From positions 189,242,925 to 189,306,924 of the forward strand of contig CM041782.1 in assembly GCA_023374045.1 (NCBI GenBank): a stretch of DNA of 64,000 nt, given 5' to 3'. The notes below the pieces were generated by a model, which saw only the letters and a program-made list of their open reading frames with translations, had not been told where the DNA came from and did no database searches. Below are positions 21,891-33,415 of this stretch, piece by piece. Every line of letters starts with the position of its first letter. Within the stretch, counting starts at the first letter, position 1. Made by a program: the position numbers and the translations under genes. Source of the stretch: Limonium bicolor (Eukaryota > Streptophyta > Magnoliopsida > Caryophyllales > Plumbaginaceae).

Positions 21891-21938
21891 TAATTGTCAA
21901 TTTAGGTTTGTTTTTTCAGATTTCTAATGTATGTTGAT

Positions 21939-22765
21939 AAATTTGGTATTAATTCATTGTTTATAGGTGATTGTTGACTGATTATGTGATTTGGAGTGTA
22001 ATTGAGTAATTGTTTTGGTTGGAACTATTAAATTTGTGTTAATTGTACAAAATTGCTAGTTTTGATCATTTGTATAAATTTGGTATTAATTCATTGTTTA
22101 TAGGTGATTGTTGACTGATTATGTGATTTGGAGTGTAATTGAGAGTAATTGAGTAATGTTTTGGTTGGAACTATTAAATTTGTGTTAATTGTACAAAATT
22201 GCTAGTTTGATTTGTATAAATAGGTTTTGTCATTTATAAAGAATAATTGACATGTATTTATATGTGAAGGTTGAATCATTATTCCTGTATCTGCTGCATC
22301 AGTCGGATACTAGTTGCAGTCGGGGCTAGTCTCTTCACTCACGTAATTAAAATGCATTGTAGTTTTAAGTGTTAATTGATTTATAATTATTATTTTTTGA
22401 TTAGATATTGTTGATTCATAATTATTATTTTGATTAGATAACAAATAATAACTAGTTTAAGTGTTGAACATTGTGTTAATTATACAAAATTGCTAGTTTT
22501 TCATTTGTATAAGTAGGTTTTGTCATTTATAAAGAATAATTGACATGTATTTATATGTGAAGGTTGAATCATTATTCCAGTATATCTGCTGCATCAGTCG
22601 GATACTAGTTTGCAGTCGGGGCTAGTCTCTTCACTCACGGTAAAATGCATTGTAGTTTTAAGTGTTAATTGATTTATAATTATTATTTTTTGATTAGATA
22701 TTGTTGATTCATAATTATTATTTTTGATTAGATAACCAAATAATAACTAGTTTAAGTGTTGACAT
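21939..22765. repeat. Direct duplications in the CACTA 5' intron or leader
   Basis: Two sets. A unit of about 137 bp starting AAATTTGGTATTAATTC is repeated at 21939 and 22076. A unit of about 293 bp containing CATCAGTCGGATACTAGTT and GCAGTCGGGGCTAGTCTC is repeated from about 22221 and 22514. Copies are near-identical apart from small indels. Confidence 0.8.
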
Positions 22766-22795
22766 TAAACATTAATACATTTGTCATTGTCAACA

Positions 22796-22853
22796 GACAA
22801 ACCAGACCGTAAGACAAGAAGTACCACTGTATCCATTTGTATCAGACTCAGCA
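22796..22853 (+). other. Possible 5' untranslated exon of the transposase gene
   Basis: A short stretch with an acceptor-like CAACAG before and a donor-like CAG|GTTAGT after, upstream of the TNP2 start. This is inferred from splice-like borders only. Confidence 0.3.
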
Positions 22854-23188
22854 GGTTAGTTTTTATGTTTTATTTGTTTTATTTTTTAATTCTTCATAAA
22901 TTTACATGTGCCAGTTGTTTGAATGTTTTCTGGTTGTATGAGTTTGGTCAGTGCTCAATAATAAGCACGGAAGAGTAACATTATTCATAGGTCATGCCAA
23001 ATTTTTTCTAGAAATGCATTAGTTATTGATAATTCTCCAAAATAATAAGAACCACTTAGTTGTAATGTATATATACGATCACATACCAAAGTTATGATGA
23101 TTATTATCTGCACAATTATTAGTCATTGTAGTGTGGATGAAAATAAATCTAAAATATTTGTTTTGAACTTTCATCTAATGTGGATAGA

Positions 23189-26100
23189 ATGGACCGTGGA
23201 TGGATGTACGGTCAAAGAGGGAACTATTTTGAAAGTAAGGTGGATAACGAATTTTGCAAAGTGGCACTCGAACATCAGAAGAGGATGAACGAGACACATA
23301 TTCCTTGTCCTTGTGCTCAGTGCGAACTTCGAAATAAGTTCCCTAGCTTACACACAATCAGATTCCACCTTTCAAGGCGTGGGTTTATGCCGAACTATAA
23401 AATATGGTTCTTACATGGCGAGTGTGCAGAAGCTAGTAGTAGAGTACAATCTTCAAGTCAGTGTAATAGCGACGTAAGGACGGAAATCATTGTTGACACA
23501 ATCGCCAACACCGAGCGTGATCAGACTGACATTGAAATCAGCGATGACGGTGATAATGTTGAACAATGTGACCCAATACTCCAAGATGTTGAAGATAATT
23601 TCACTGACAAGCCAGCTGTGTATCAAAGATTGATTGACGCATCACGGATGCCTCTGTTTCCCACATGTGGCAAATATACGAAATTGACATCCGTGCTTCA
23701 CATGTTCAACCTGAAAGCAAGATTTGGCTTGAGTGACAAGAGTTTCACTGCACTGCTCGAACTCTTCCACGACATGCTGCCAGATGATAATGTACTCCCT
23801 ACTTCGACTTATGAGGCGAAGAAGCTCATGTGTCCTATGGGGGTGGAGTATGAAAAAATACACGCATGTCCAAACAGTTGTGTATTATACAGAGGAGAGA
23901 ACGCACATTTGGATCAGTGTCCAAAATGTAACATGTCACGTTATAAACAGAAGGACAGACAACCTTCTAGACCCCAAAAAAAAATCCTCCGGCGAAAGTG
24001 ATATGGTATTTACCCATAATACCAAGATTCAAGCGTTTGTTTGCAAATGTTAGAGATGCTAAAAATTTAAGGTGGCACGCAGAAGGAAGAAGAAAAAAGG
24101 ATGACAAGTTGAGACATCCCGCCGATTCACCACAATGGAACAACATCAACAGAAGATTTAGTTATTTCGCAGATGACAACCGAAATTTGAGGCTTGGATT
24201 GTGTACTGATGGCATGAATCCGTATGGCACACTAAGCAGCCAACACAGTACTTGGCCAGTTCTACTGGTGATCTACAACCTGCCTTCGTGGTTGTGTATG
24301 AAACGGAAATACATAATGTTATCGTTGTTGATTTCTGGACCGAAACAACCGGGAAATAATAGAGATGTCTTCCTTGCACCGCTGATTGATGATTTGAAAT
24401 TGTTGTGGAATGAAGGAGCAATGGTGTATGATGCCTACGGCAGACAAAATTTCACACTACGAGCTATGTTGTTTTGCACAATCAATGACTTTCCTGCATA
24501 TGGAAACTTATCTGGGTATACAGTGAAAGGCGCATTTGCTTGCCCAATATGTGAGGATGACACTTGTTCTGATCGTCTAAAGCATTGCGGGAAGAACATT
24601 TACATGTGTCATCGTAGATTCCTACCAATGACGCACCCATATCGTAGAAAAAAAGAGTTGTTTAATGGAAAGTATGAGAAACGTGTGGCCCGTGTCCCTT
24701 TGATTTCTGAACAGATATATGAAAAGGTGAAAGACATTGAGAACGTGTTTGGTGATACGTCAAAGTCTGCCCAAAAGAGCATTTGGAAAAAATATTCAAT
24801 ATTCTGGGAACTTCCGTACTGGAAGCATTTACCAGTTAGACATTGTCTAGATTTTATGCATATCGTGAAGAACGTTGGTGAGGCATTTGTCGGGACATTG
24901 CTTAACATACCTGGTAAAACCAAAGATGGAATAAAGGTTCGTAAAGACATGGTAGCTATGGACATACGTCATGAGCTACATCCTCAAGAAAGAGGCAACC
25001 GGACATATCTACCTCCAGCCTGTTACACGTTGTCTAAGAATGAAAAAATCAGTTTTTGCAAGTGCCTTGTTTCTGTTAAGGTCCCTACAGGGTATTCTTC
25101 TAACTGGAAAAATCTGGTGTCAATGAAAGATCTAAAGTTGGTAGGGTTGAAGTCCCACGATTATCATGTTCTGATGCTACACCTCCTCCCCATTGCCATT
25201 CGGGGTATATTGCCGTTAAATGTCAGAAATGTTATCACAAGGTTGTGTTTCTTTTTAAATGCGGTGTGCAACAAAGTTGTTGATGCTGATACGCTAGACA
25301 GTTTGCAGCGTGATGTTGTCGTGACACTCTGCCAATTAGAAATATATTTTCCACCATCATTTTTCGATATCATGGTCCACTTAGTTGTGCATGTTGTTCG
25401 AGAAATTAAAGAATGTGGTCCTATATATCTGAGATACATGTATCCATTTGAACGATATATGGGAATTCTGAAGGGAAGAATGAAGAACAGATATCGACCC
25501 GAAGGGAGCATTATAGAAGGGACAACTACTGAGGAGGTGACAGAATTTTGTTCTGAATACCTGAAAGGGGTCGAAGCTATTGGAGTGCCACAAGGTGCGC
25601 ACCCCGGTGGGTCAGAGGGTGAAGGTGTTATTGGGAAAAAAATCGTGGCCATTGACTCATCGTTCATGGAGTTAGCCCATTTATTCGTTTTGCATCATCT
25701 CGAGATTGTTGAGCTATTTTTTGAACAGCACATGAGTGAACTAAGAGCTCAAAATCCAGGAAGAAATTTGGTTTGGTTAACGAACGAGCAGAACAAAACG
25801 TTTTGTATGTGGTTTAGACATCATGTCATGAGACTAGCATCAGTAGAACCTGCTAAAGTTAGTGAAGAGATTCGTTGGTTAGCTATGGGACCCGGTTATA
25901 CTGTTATATCTTATGAAGGCTATGATATCAATGGGTTCACCTACTGCACAAAGCGACATGATGACAAATGTTTGAATCAGAACAGTGGTGTGAAAGTTGA
26001 AGCAACTACCACTGAATATGACAGATGTGATCCAACTTCAGTTACTTCAACTTCAAGTTGGTATTATGGTTTTATAGAAGACATATGGGAACTTGATTAT

Positions 26101-26471
26101 CATTTTCAAAAGTTTGTGACATTCAAATGTAAATGGGTGGAGAATAGGCATGGTTATCGGGTTCTTGATGGGTTTACCATGGTTGATCTGACACGACTTG
26201 GGCCCCTGATAGATACATTTATATTTCCAAAGACTGTGAACAAGTATTTTACATTCAAGACCCGGTCGATTCTAGATGGTCAGTGGTTTTACCTGGAAAA
26301 AGATTTGTCAACTCAGATGTTGATCAAACTGAAGATGATGAAGCGCTATTTGATGAGACTCCGCCGTTTTCAAACAACCTTCCTGTCGCAGATACTGATA
26401 CACGACCGAACGATGTAGTTTATGCTAGGTCAGATCATGATGAGGGTTTGTGGATTGACAAACAAAAATGA
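23189..26471 (+). pseudogene. CACTA TNP2-family transposase (two frameshifts)
   Basis: Cuts and joins the element ends. ATG at 23189 (MDRGWMYGQRGNYF) opens the transposase-associated N-terminal domain with CPCAQCELRNKF (residues ~1-75). An acidic linker and the TNP2 domain (PF02992-type, ~155-600) follow, with CPNSCVLYRGEN, CPKCNMSRYK, LRLGLCTDGMNPYGTLSSQH, SGPKQPGNNRDVFLAPLIDD and HCLDFMHIVKNV. DUF4218-like (LHLLPIAIRGILP, YLRYMYPFERYMGILKG) and DUF4216-like (YYGFIEDIWELDYH) parts come next, ending RSDHDEGLWIDKQK at 26469-26471. The frame changes in a nine-A run at 23976-23984 and near 26238 (one G apparently missing). About 1090 codons, full family length. The AATAG before the ATG could be a splice acceptor. 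Confidence 0.95.
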
Positions 26472-26605
26472 TCGATATTATTATGTGGTAAGTAAGAAAT
26501 AAGTTAGCAATTGTCTTTTGTTTACTATTAGCATTTAACATTTATTTATATTCACAAATGTTTGATGTTGACATCCTGATTTCTTAATTTGATGTGTTAA
26601 CGCAG

Positions 26606-29600
26606 ATGGATGAAGGAGATGACCTAGTTGGTGAGCTCTTAGCACCATCGTCCCCCCCGAGGAAGAAACGAACGCGTGGTGGAAAGGGGCGCAGATCAGA
26701 AGTTCGAGGAGAGCTAGCAGCTGGCACAGGTGACCAGATAGATGAGGTGCAGGGGGGTGGTACTCAACCACAGGCGCCAGAGCAGACCACAAAACCCCGT
26801 GGTATTACTAGAGCACTAAAAGCGAAAAAGGTTGAGAATAAACCATTGGCCTTCGATGAGTATCTGCAGCCATGCGGTGAATGGGCTGGCGACTTCACCA
26901 CTGAGGTTGGCATCATCGTACGGGAGTACGTGGATATCACCTTGACATGGAAGCAGGTGGATGAGGGGTTGAAGAGACAGATGTTTGATATTGTTCAGGT
27001 ATATTTTCTTTTCCGATTATCAGGTATTTTAAATAAAAGTTGATTATATACAATGTTTGTTAAACTTTCGTAGCGTTATGATATGATGAGTATATATCAA
27101 ATGGTTAAAGGATGAAAATAAAAATTTCGGGATCACAAGAGAATTTGATGATGAATGGTTACAGACAAGCTAGGTCAAAGCGCACACAAGAACGGAGGCA
27201 TCACTAAGAACCGGACAACCTTGGGAGATCTACACGCCAATCACTGAGGAGAAGTGGAAGGTGTTCTACGAGAATAAGTTGGCTACCCTGGTAAATTTAA
27301 TTTGTATATGTTTTTATATGTAGTTATACATGTATTTAAATATTATAGTTGTAAATGTGTTTAATAAATGTTTTGGGATGGAATATAACAGGAATATCGT
27401 GCCAGTCAGAGCGCAAATGCTAAACAGAATGAATATCATCATGTGCTGGGTGCCAAGGGATAAACAGAAGGGTGCCAGAATGGGTGGCAGAAGGAGAGCT
27501 ACCGGCTGATATCAGTACCATGGAGAAACCCGTGCTACGACACACACTTTGGAAGCTCTCACGCTCGAAGAAGGATCCAAAAACTGGAGAGCGGATGTAC
27601 CCATTCGAGAAGGCTAAAGAAGTCGTGCAGAAGATTGTAAGTGATCTTGACTTAAAATTGTGTCAAAATATTATTTTTTCAAATTTTTTGTAAATCTTCA
27701 TTTTTACAATTAGGATGAGTTGGGTGAGCAAGTCACCCAAGGGACTTGGGCCCCTGATAGATACAATGATCATCTTACTCAAGCATTGGGGAAGAAAGAC
27801 CATTATGGACGAGTGGTGGGCATGGGCGGGGCGGGCATTACGTTACGTAAAGTATTTGGAAACCCCGGGTCCAGAAAAGAGGGTAAATCAATACCATATG
27901 ACGAGCATGTGCGTTTGATTAGTCAAATAAAGGAGCAGATCAAGAATGAACTCAAGGCAGAGTTTTACTCTGGTGCTTCTGCTTCTCAGCCAAGGGGCTA
28001 TGATCCTTCATCTCCTAGCTGTCAGAATTATCCTCCACCAAACCCACACATTGAAGCTTTCACTCCTGTTCAGCCGAACACAGGTGTCGAGTCTAATGGC
28101 GCTTACCCATACGCAGACGTACAGGTAATTAAATAGTATTATGTTTAATGCATGGTTTTAATTGTTGTATCAATTTATTCTATATTTTGTATTTAAATGG
28201 TGTAACTTAAATTTTGTTTAATGATTGTAGGAACCCATTAACTGTAATCTTCTCCTTCCACATAACAACGAAGATATCTTTGTAGCGTATGGAAGAGTGT
28301 ACTCTTCAGGGCCGAATGCTACGACACATGGGTTGCCACTGCAGCCTTATCATGCGAGGGTATCTGTGGATGAACCAGACTCTAAGTGCCCTGATCTTCC
28401 ACTTCCAGTACCCCAGGCAGAGTTCACTACAGTTCGGTCTGCCAGGAGTGCATTTGTTCAATGGCCAGTTCGTCTTATTCAAAAATGTGTGAAGGTATGA
28501 CTACTACGAAGTTTTGTTATTAATTAGCAATGATTGTTATATCTTTTTGGTAGCTATGTGTTAAGGTCAAATATTGATTAATGTCAATTTTTAACTTAAT
28601 TGTGAATAGGCATTAAAAAATATATCAAGGTCTCCAGAAAAAAACGATACAAAAGTTTCCGAAATCTTCTGAATTCAAAGCGTCCACCAATGTTGTTCGG
28701 CATGAAAACTTGGTGGATGATTCCATATTAGCACGTTTGAGGCCGAACATGAGAACTCTTCACGACATTGTGCGTGACTTCCCACCCGACAGAGATTCTA
28801 TCGTGATGAGGTTTGAGGATGAGCTTCTTCACTATGAAAATGGTATAGAGATAGACATGTACACCTCGGACATGATAGATATCTTGAAGTTTGACTGGGT
28901 GCCTATCTCAGCGATACATTCATTCATCCTGTACGTATTTCATTTTGTTTATATTTAATTTATTAATTTATTCATTTGTTGATATAATTTACATTTTGTT
29001 TTAATTTATGAACAGATTTTTGCATGAAAAAATGCAAACCTTCAATCTTAGAGAATATGGATTTCTGTGTCCTGAGAGATCATCATACACAGCTGCAAAG
29101 GGTGATTCGGTCGCATTTAAGAGCTACATGCAGCGTGGGATCACCAATTGCATCAAAGCAAACAACAAATATGCGTTGTTGCCATATCATCAAAAGTAAG
29201 TATTTTTTATTTATCAATTTTACTAAATAAATGACTTACTCATTGATGATGATATTAAAAATGATATATTGTTGTTTTGTTGTCTATGAACAAAGTGGAC
29301 ATTGGGTCTTAATTGTACTGTGTCTGGATCGTACGAATATCCTATTTCTGGATCCTCTCCAGCAGGGTCACCCAAAAGACATCAAGATAAAACCTAATCT
29401 CAACATGTGAGTACATTTTTAACATTTAATTATGTATTTTATCTCTTTTATTATGCTTTGTATATGTTGTAATTAATGCCTTCAATTATTCAGCATTTAT
29501 CAAAGTGTTATGATGACGGAACGAAAAGTGAAGATTAGAGGTGCGGTCCCATGGACTGCGGTGAAGGTATATGTTTGTCATAACTTACAACTTCTTAAAA

Positions 29601-29944
29601 ATTTAAGTGTAATAATGAACTTATGCTTATGTGCATTTGTTTATTTGTTTTGTTTCATCGTCTTTCAGTGTCCACGTCAACCGGGACATTCAGAGTGTGG
29701 GTATTATGTCATGAGGTACATGCATGACATAATCACCCTATTTGGACAGATGGGAGAACAATTAGAAAGGTATGTCGTAGTTTAATAATAAGTTTTTTCA
29801 TAATAAATAATTGTATGTGATTGGCTAACTTTTCTCTTATTCTATGTTTTAAAGGTTTTCCCAAGCGTCGGAGAGTACAACAAACCAATTATTGATGATA
29901 TGATGGAGGATTGGGCGGAGTACCTGTATATGAATTTGGTTTGA
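26606..29944 (+). pseudogene. CACTA second gene: Transposase_24 (PF03004-type) joined to a Ulp1-like cysteine protease, about 11 exons
   Basis: Exons inferred from GT-AG borders and domain continuity: 26606-26998, ~27074-27290 (several frame breaks), 27392-27636, 27714-28124, 28231-28494, 28620-28930, 29016-29195, 29296-29406, 29494-29566, 29669-29769, 29855-29944. Exon 1 has a basic motif (PPRKKRTRGGKGRR). The fourth exon has the PF03004 signature (HLTQALGKKDHYGRVVGMGG). 28231-28494 resembles the linker seen with plant transposon Ulp1 proteins (ATTHGLPLQPYHARVSVDEP). The C48 peptidase residues are present: His in GHWVLIVLCLD (29300-29302), Asp in LFLDPL (29351-29353), Gln and Cys in QPGHSECGYYVMRYM (29678-29680, 29696-29698). 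Frame breaks near 27100-27250, 27460 and 28640, plus a phase clash before the last exon, make this copy doubtful as functional. The role is probably TnpA-like binding plus SUMO-type proteolysis. Confidence 0.82.
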
Positions 29945-30309
29945 TTTTTTACAAACTTTCTGTTAGAACTTGTAGTTTAGATTGTTAGGAAATAGATAGA
30001 TCGAGTTTGTGACATTTGCGTTTAAGTGTTTATGTGAATGGTCTTTGTGACCATTGGTATTGAAAGTGAATTGCGGTTGTGTGAATTGGCATTTTGGTGT
30101 GAATGGCATTGTGGTAACCATTCAAAGTTAGGTTGTTTTGGTTTGTATTTTATATTCATTGTGAGCAATTGGACACAATCCAGCAAGGGTGTATATATGT
30201 GTTGCCCTGCTGCAATGTGTATGATTAAAACAGGGATGAATTAAACAGGTTTTGCATAGAATGTGGGGAGTATGAACAAAAACGAGGAAAACTAAAAAAA
30301 AAAAATAAA

Positions 30310-30582
30310 TAATTTTCGGCGGTTCTAACAAAAAACCGCCGAAAATGAGTCATTTTCGGCGGTTTTTTGTTAGAACCGCCGAAAATCAATTTTTTTTTCG
30401 ACGTATAGAACAACTATTCGGCGGTTTTGGTGAAAAAACCGCCGAAAAAAAAACACTTTTTCGGCGGTTTTAAACCGCCGTAAATTGGCTAAGACCTTTT
30501 TCGGCGGTGTTATTTTCGGCGGTTTTAAACCGCCGAATAAGACCCTAAAAAACCGCCGAAAAAGACTCGTTTTTTACTAGTG
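30310..30582. repeat. CACTA right subterminal foldback array and terminus
   Basis: At least six CGGCGG(T)TTT / AAACCGCCG foldbacks between 30313 and 30560, then the right inverted terminus. The arms are nearly perfect (for example 30346-30386), mirroring the left end. Confidence 0.9.
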
Positions 30583-31388
30583 CATATATATGGGAAATCA
30601 GTGGTTAGTGTTAAGATTATGTCATTTAAGGGCCTAAGTGCCAAGCATTTTAAGTTTGAGCACTATTTGATGATGTGGTGAAGTTAGTGAAAATTGTGTG
30701 ATAAGTGTGGTGATAAGAATTTGTGTGGTATTGGTTGTTTGATTGAGAAAAAACCATGTGTAGGAGGTACTATATACTAGAGAACCTATGGCAAAAATTT
30801 AAAGGGAGTTTAAGTGTTTAAGATATCCTAAGGGAATTTATGACTAAGAAAGTACTAGAAGTGTTCTATGGGTTGTCTTGGTGAAAAGGGGTGAGAATAA
30901 GGTGTTCTAAGGACTTATAATGACTTAGGCGTTACTAGCAAGGATTTAGAAATCAAGAGAATGTATCTGAGTATTTAGGACTTAGGCAAATGTTGTTGCA
31001 CAACTAGGAAGGGAATAATGTGTTGATGATGAAAGTTTAAGCTTGGGAAGGAACTTTAAGTAAATGCATAAAGAGTTTTAGAAGGAGAAAGATGCTTGGG
31101 AGATGATGTTAAGATAAGGAGAAAACATTTTGGGATAGTAGTTATCATAGGTGAGAAACACCATTTAGAAACCTAGTACAAATGTTGTAAGTGTTAAGGA
31201 AATTCACAAAGAAATAAGTAAAGGCTTAAGGAATTAGAAAATGAGTTTCATGAATGTTGTATGTGGATATAAGGGTACCAAATGTTGTTAGGAAGCATTA
31301 AGAGGCCTTAGGAGAAGATACTATAAGGGTTGGAGGCTTTGGAGGAATTTGGTTAAGTGTTTAAGGCTTAGAAATTGAGTATAATGGC

Positions 31389-31709
31389 ACGTCCGAACTT
31401 CCGTCCGAACTTGGAAGCTCGGACATGCCCTGTTACGCTTACAGTTTTCTGGATTTTAGGTAGTGTCCGAACTACCGTCCGAATTTGGAAGTTCGGACGC
31501 ACCTGTTATTTCTTAGGATTATCCTCGAACTGTGTCCGAACTTTGGAAGTCCGGACACATGTTCGGACGTATGGATTTCTGGTTAGGATTTTCCTCGACT
31601 CATGTCCGAACTTCCGAAGTCCGGACACAAGTTCGGACATGTGTCTGATTTCTGTCTAAAGTCACGGCTTGTGTCCGAACTTGGAAGTCCGGACACAAGT
31701 TCGGACAGG
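31389..31709. repeat. Palindrome array GTCCGAAC / GTTCGGAC in LTR A1
   Basis: Five clusters, roughly 60-100 bp apart, each with two to four sites, such as GTCCGAAC + TTCC + GTCCGAAC and AAGTCCGGACACAAGTTCGG. The core octamer is shared with LTR C, although the rest of the two LTRs is not obviously alike. Confidence 0.85.
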
Positions 31710-32824
31710 CCACTGTATGGACCAAAACCTTGTTTAAGGTTAGGAAATGATGGGGATAATTAAGTATGGATGTTATGAGATTGTTAAGGACTTGTTTGGT
31801 GGGTGTGATGGTCATTAAGTGGGAGAGTAAGTGTAATAAATAATGAGGAGCTGATGTACTTAAGAGTCAAGTTAAAGACCATAAGGCTTAGTGAAAAGCA
31901 ATGGGTAAGAGTTGATGTCTAGGAAAGTTAAGTAATTCTATTGAGTTGGATTGATAATAACCTAAAACTGAATCAATGTTCTAGGCTTTGTGAATTGGGA
32001 CTTGGAAGGAGATAAACCAAACGATCGTCGACGGTGAACGGTACAATCCTTTTCGTGACCTGCTTGCTAACGAGGTGTCCCTCGGCTTGTGTGCTATCTG
32101 TTTATTTGCTATGACTAAAACAAGATAAAGCATGCAACCGGTCATATTGTTCTCGTTGTGATTGTGTTATATTTACACTAACCCGCGAGGCTTGAGATTG
32201 TTACTAACCAAGTTTAGTACCTACTGAGTTAAGAATAAGAGTTAAGTTGATGGTTGTTGGTTAATGCCCGATAAGGCTTAGCTAGCACATGGTGTTTAAG
32301 ATGTCTACTAACTGGAACTTGAGTGAGGAAACCCGGGACCGATCTCCGGTCATGCATGCTAAGTGAAAGGGGGACGGTATCTGAATCAGATCCGCCCTCC
32401 GCTTAAGGACTTGTCTTCGGACTTGTAGCCTAGGGCCGGTTGCCGGCTCAGCTACGCTGGACTCCCGTCCAGAGTAGGTGGCATTAAGATGGTGCGGTGG
32501 GATCACCTAAATCCCAGGTTCGAATTAAGCTACAACCAATCCCTTCCAGGAAAGGTTTGTATACTGAGATTAAGATTAAGATTGAGATTAAGATTAAGGT
32601 AAGGTAAGGTAGGAACTGAGATTAAGGAAATGAGGACTAAGGGGGGGTTACTAACCCACTTGTTAAGGGAACGCTTGAGCCGTTCATTGCTTGTGAACTA
32701 TATATGTTCATCTGTGGTTATTGTTATTGCACTTCATATTATGTTTGTGTATGTAGTCAATTTCCATGCTATCGACAATTAGTCGTCGTAGCCCCGTTAG
32801 CTTGGGGGCCATGAGAGGGTGTAC

Positions 32825-32874
32825 CAGCATTCGTGCTGACCCCCTCGGGGGCTATTTTTTTTACACTTGCAGGT
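32825..32874 (+). promoter_or_regulatory. Conserved LTR hairpin with UUCG loop, C/G hairpin, T-run and TGCAGG
   Basis: CAGCA-TTCG-TGCTG, then ACCCCCTCGGGGG, TTTTTTTT and CTTGCAGGT, about 350 bp from the LTR 3' end. The same series occurs in E and B with other loops. It could act in RNA 3' end formation, or the T-run plus CAGGT could be a 3' splice site for the leader. Confidence 0.5.
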
Positions 32875-33214
32875 AAGAGGCCCATGAGGACGCACTACGA
32901 GAGTAGGAGCGGTTAGACTTAGGAGGGGACATTTATTTTGAATTCGGGTTGCGCCTGTGCACCCGATTGTTTATATTAAATTGTTGTAAGTTTGAGATTG
33001 CGTTTGAGATGCTAGTACTCGGTTGGTTGTGGGATTGTGTATGTTAATGTTTTGAGTTGGATAAGTATTTTGGTTAAGTATTGTATATATTAAGCCGGTA
33101 TATTCTAACGATCAGACCGTGGCAAGGTCCAGGTGTTGTTTATTTCCGCTGCGACGTTTTCGATTAAGTGTTCAGATTGTGATAACCACGATAGGCTTTG
33201 GATGGGGTGTTACA

Positions 33215-33415
33215 CCCTCAAACGGGTCCCTGGGTGAAATCGGTTTATGTGGACCCTCGCTCTCATATGACGCAAAAGTACAGAAATTTAAATTGCGCAC
33301 CAAAGTAAACAAACAATGCAATCAAGCCATAAATAAACATTTTCGAGTTAAGCCCTCTTTCTTAAAATTAAACAAGTTAATATTAAGAATCTTGTCCCCA
33401 GCAGAGTCGCCAGTC
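33215..33415 (-). mobile_element. Tat/Ogre-type element fragment: primer site and start of interior
   Basis: On the minus strand the LTR ends at 33416 and is followed by TGGCGACTCTGCTGGGGA (33395-33412), the tRNA-Arg-type primer site typical of Tat/Ogre elements. Only about 200 bp of leader remain before the A1 LTR end at 33214. The remainder of the element is not seen in the window. Confidence 0.7.

Larger units (their letters stand above)
21417..30582 (+). mobile_element. CACTA (En/Spm-type) DNA transposon, 9166 bp, inserted in the A1 3' LTR
   Basis: It begins CACTAGTAAAAAACG and ends with the inverse, CGTTTTTTACTAGTG. The two ends match over about 27 bp with one difference. It is flanked by CAT on both sides and has mirror subterminal arrays of CGGCGGTTT / AAACCGCCG. 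It codes for a TNP2 transposase and a second multi-exon gene with Transposase_24 and Ulp1-type domains, so it derives from an autonomous type. Both genes have frame breaks in the sequence as given. Confidence 0.97.
12647..33214 (+). mobile_element. Ty3/gypsy chromovirus A1 (gag-AlkB-pol), Tekay-like, interrupted by a CACTA element
   Basis: Order: 5' LTR start (12647-13460), assembly gap, gag with zinc knuckles, AlkB domain, protease, RT, RNase H, integrase, chromodomain, PPT, 3' LTR (19858-21416 and 30586-33214). The bases before the 5' LTR (TACAG) and after the 3' LTR (CCCTC) are not a target duplication, and the two LTR starts differ strongly. The two ends may therefore not derive from one insertion, or the element is old. 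Confidence 0.75.
30583..33214 (+). repeat. 3' LTR of A1, right part (first CAT is the CACTA target duplication)
   Basis: It continues the LTR after the CACTA insertion (unique from 30586). It contains a GTCCG palindrome array, a GC-balanced conserved stretch from about 32000, a tetraloop hairpin (32825-32838) and the terminal GGGGTGTTACA at 33214. Homology to LTR A2 (GGGCCTAAGTGCCAAGCA) and, on the opposite strand, to LTR E supports the assignment. Confidence 0.85.

Noticed and set aside
23976..23984. Programmed ribosomal frameshift in TNP2
   Set aside because: No slippery heptamer plus structure can be argued beyond a plain A run, and plant TNP2 proteins are normally read in one frame.
25164..25667. 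167-codon minus-strand frame
   Set aside because: Shadow of the TNP2 coding strand, which has clear family motifs here.
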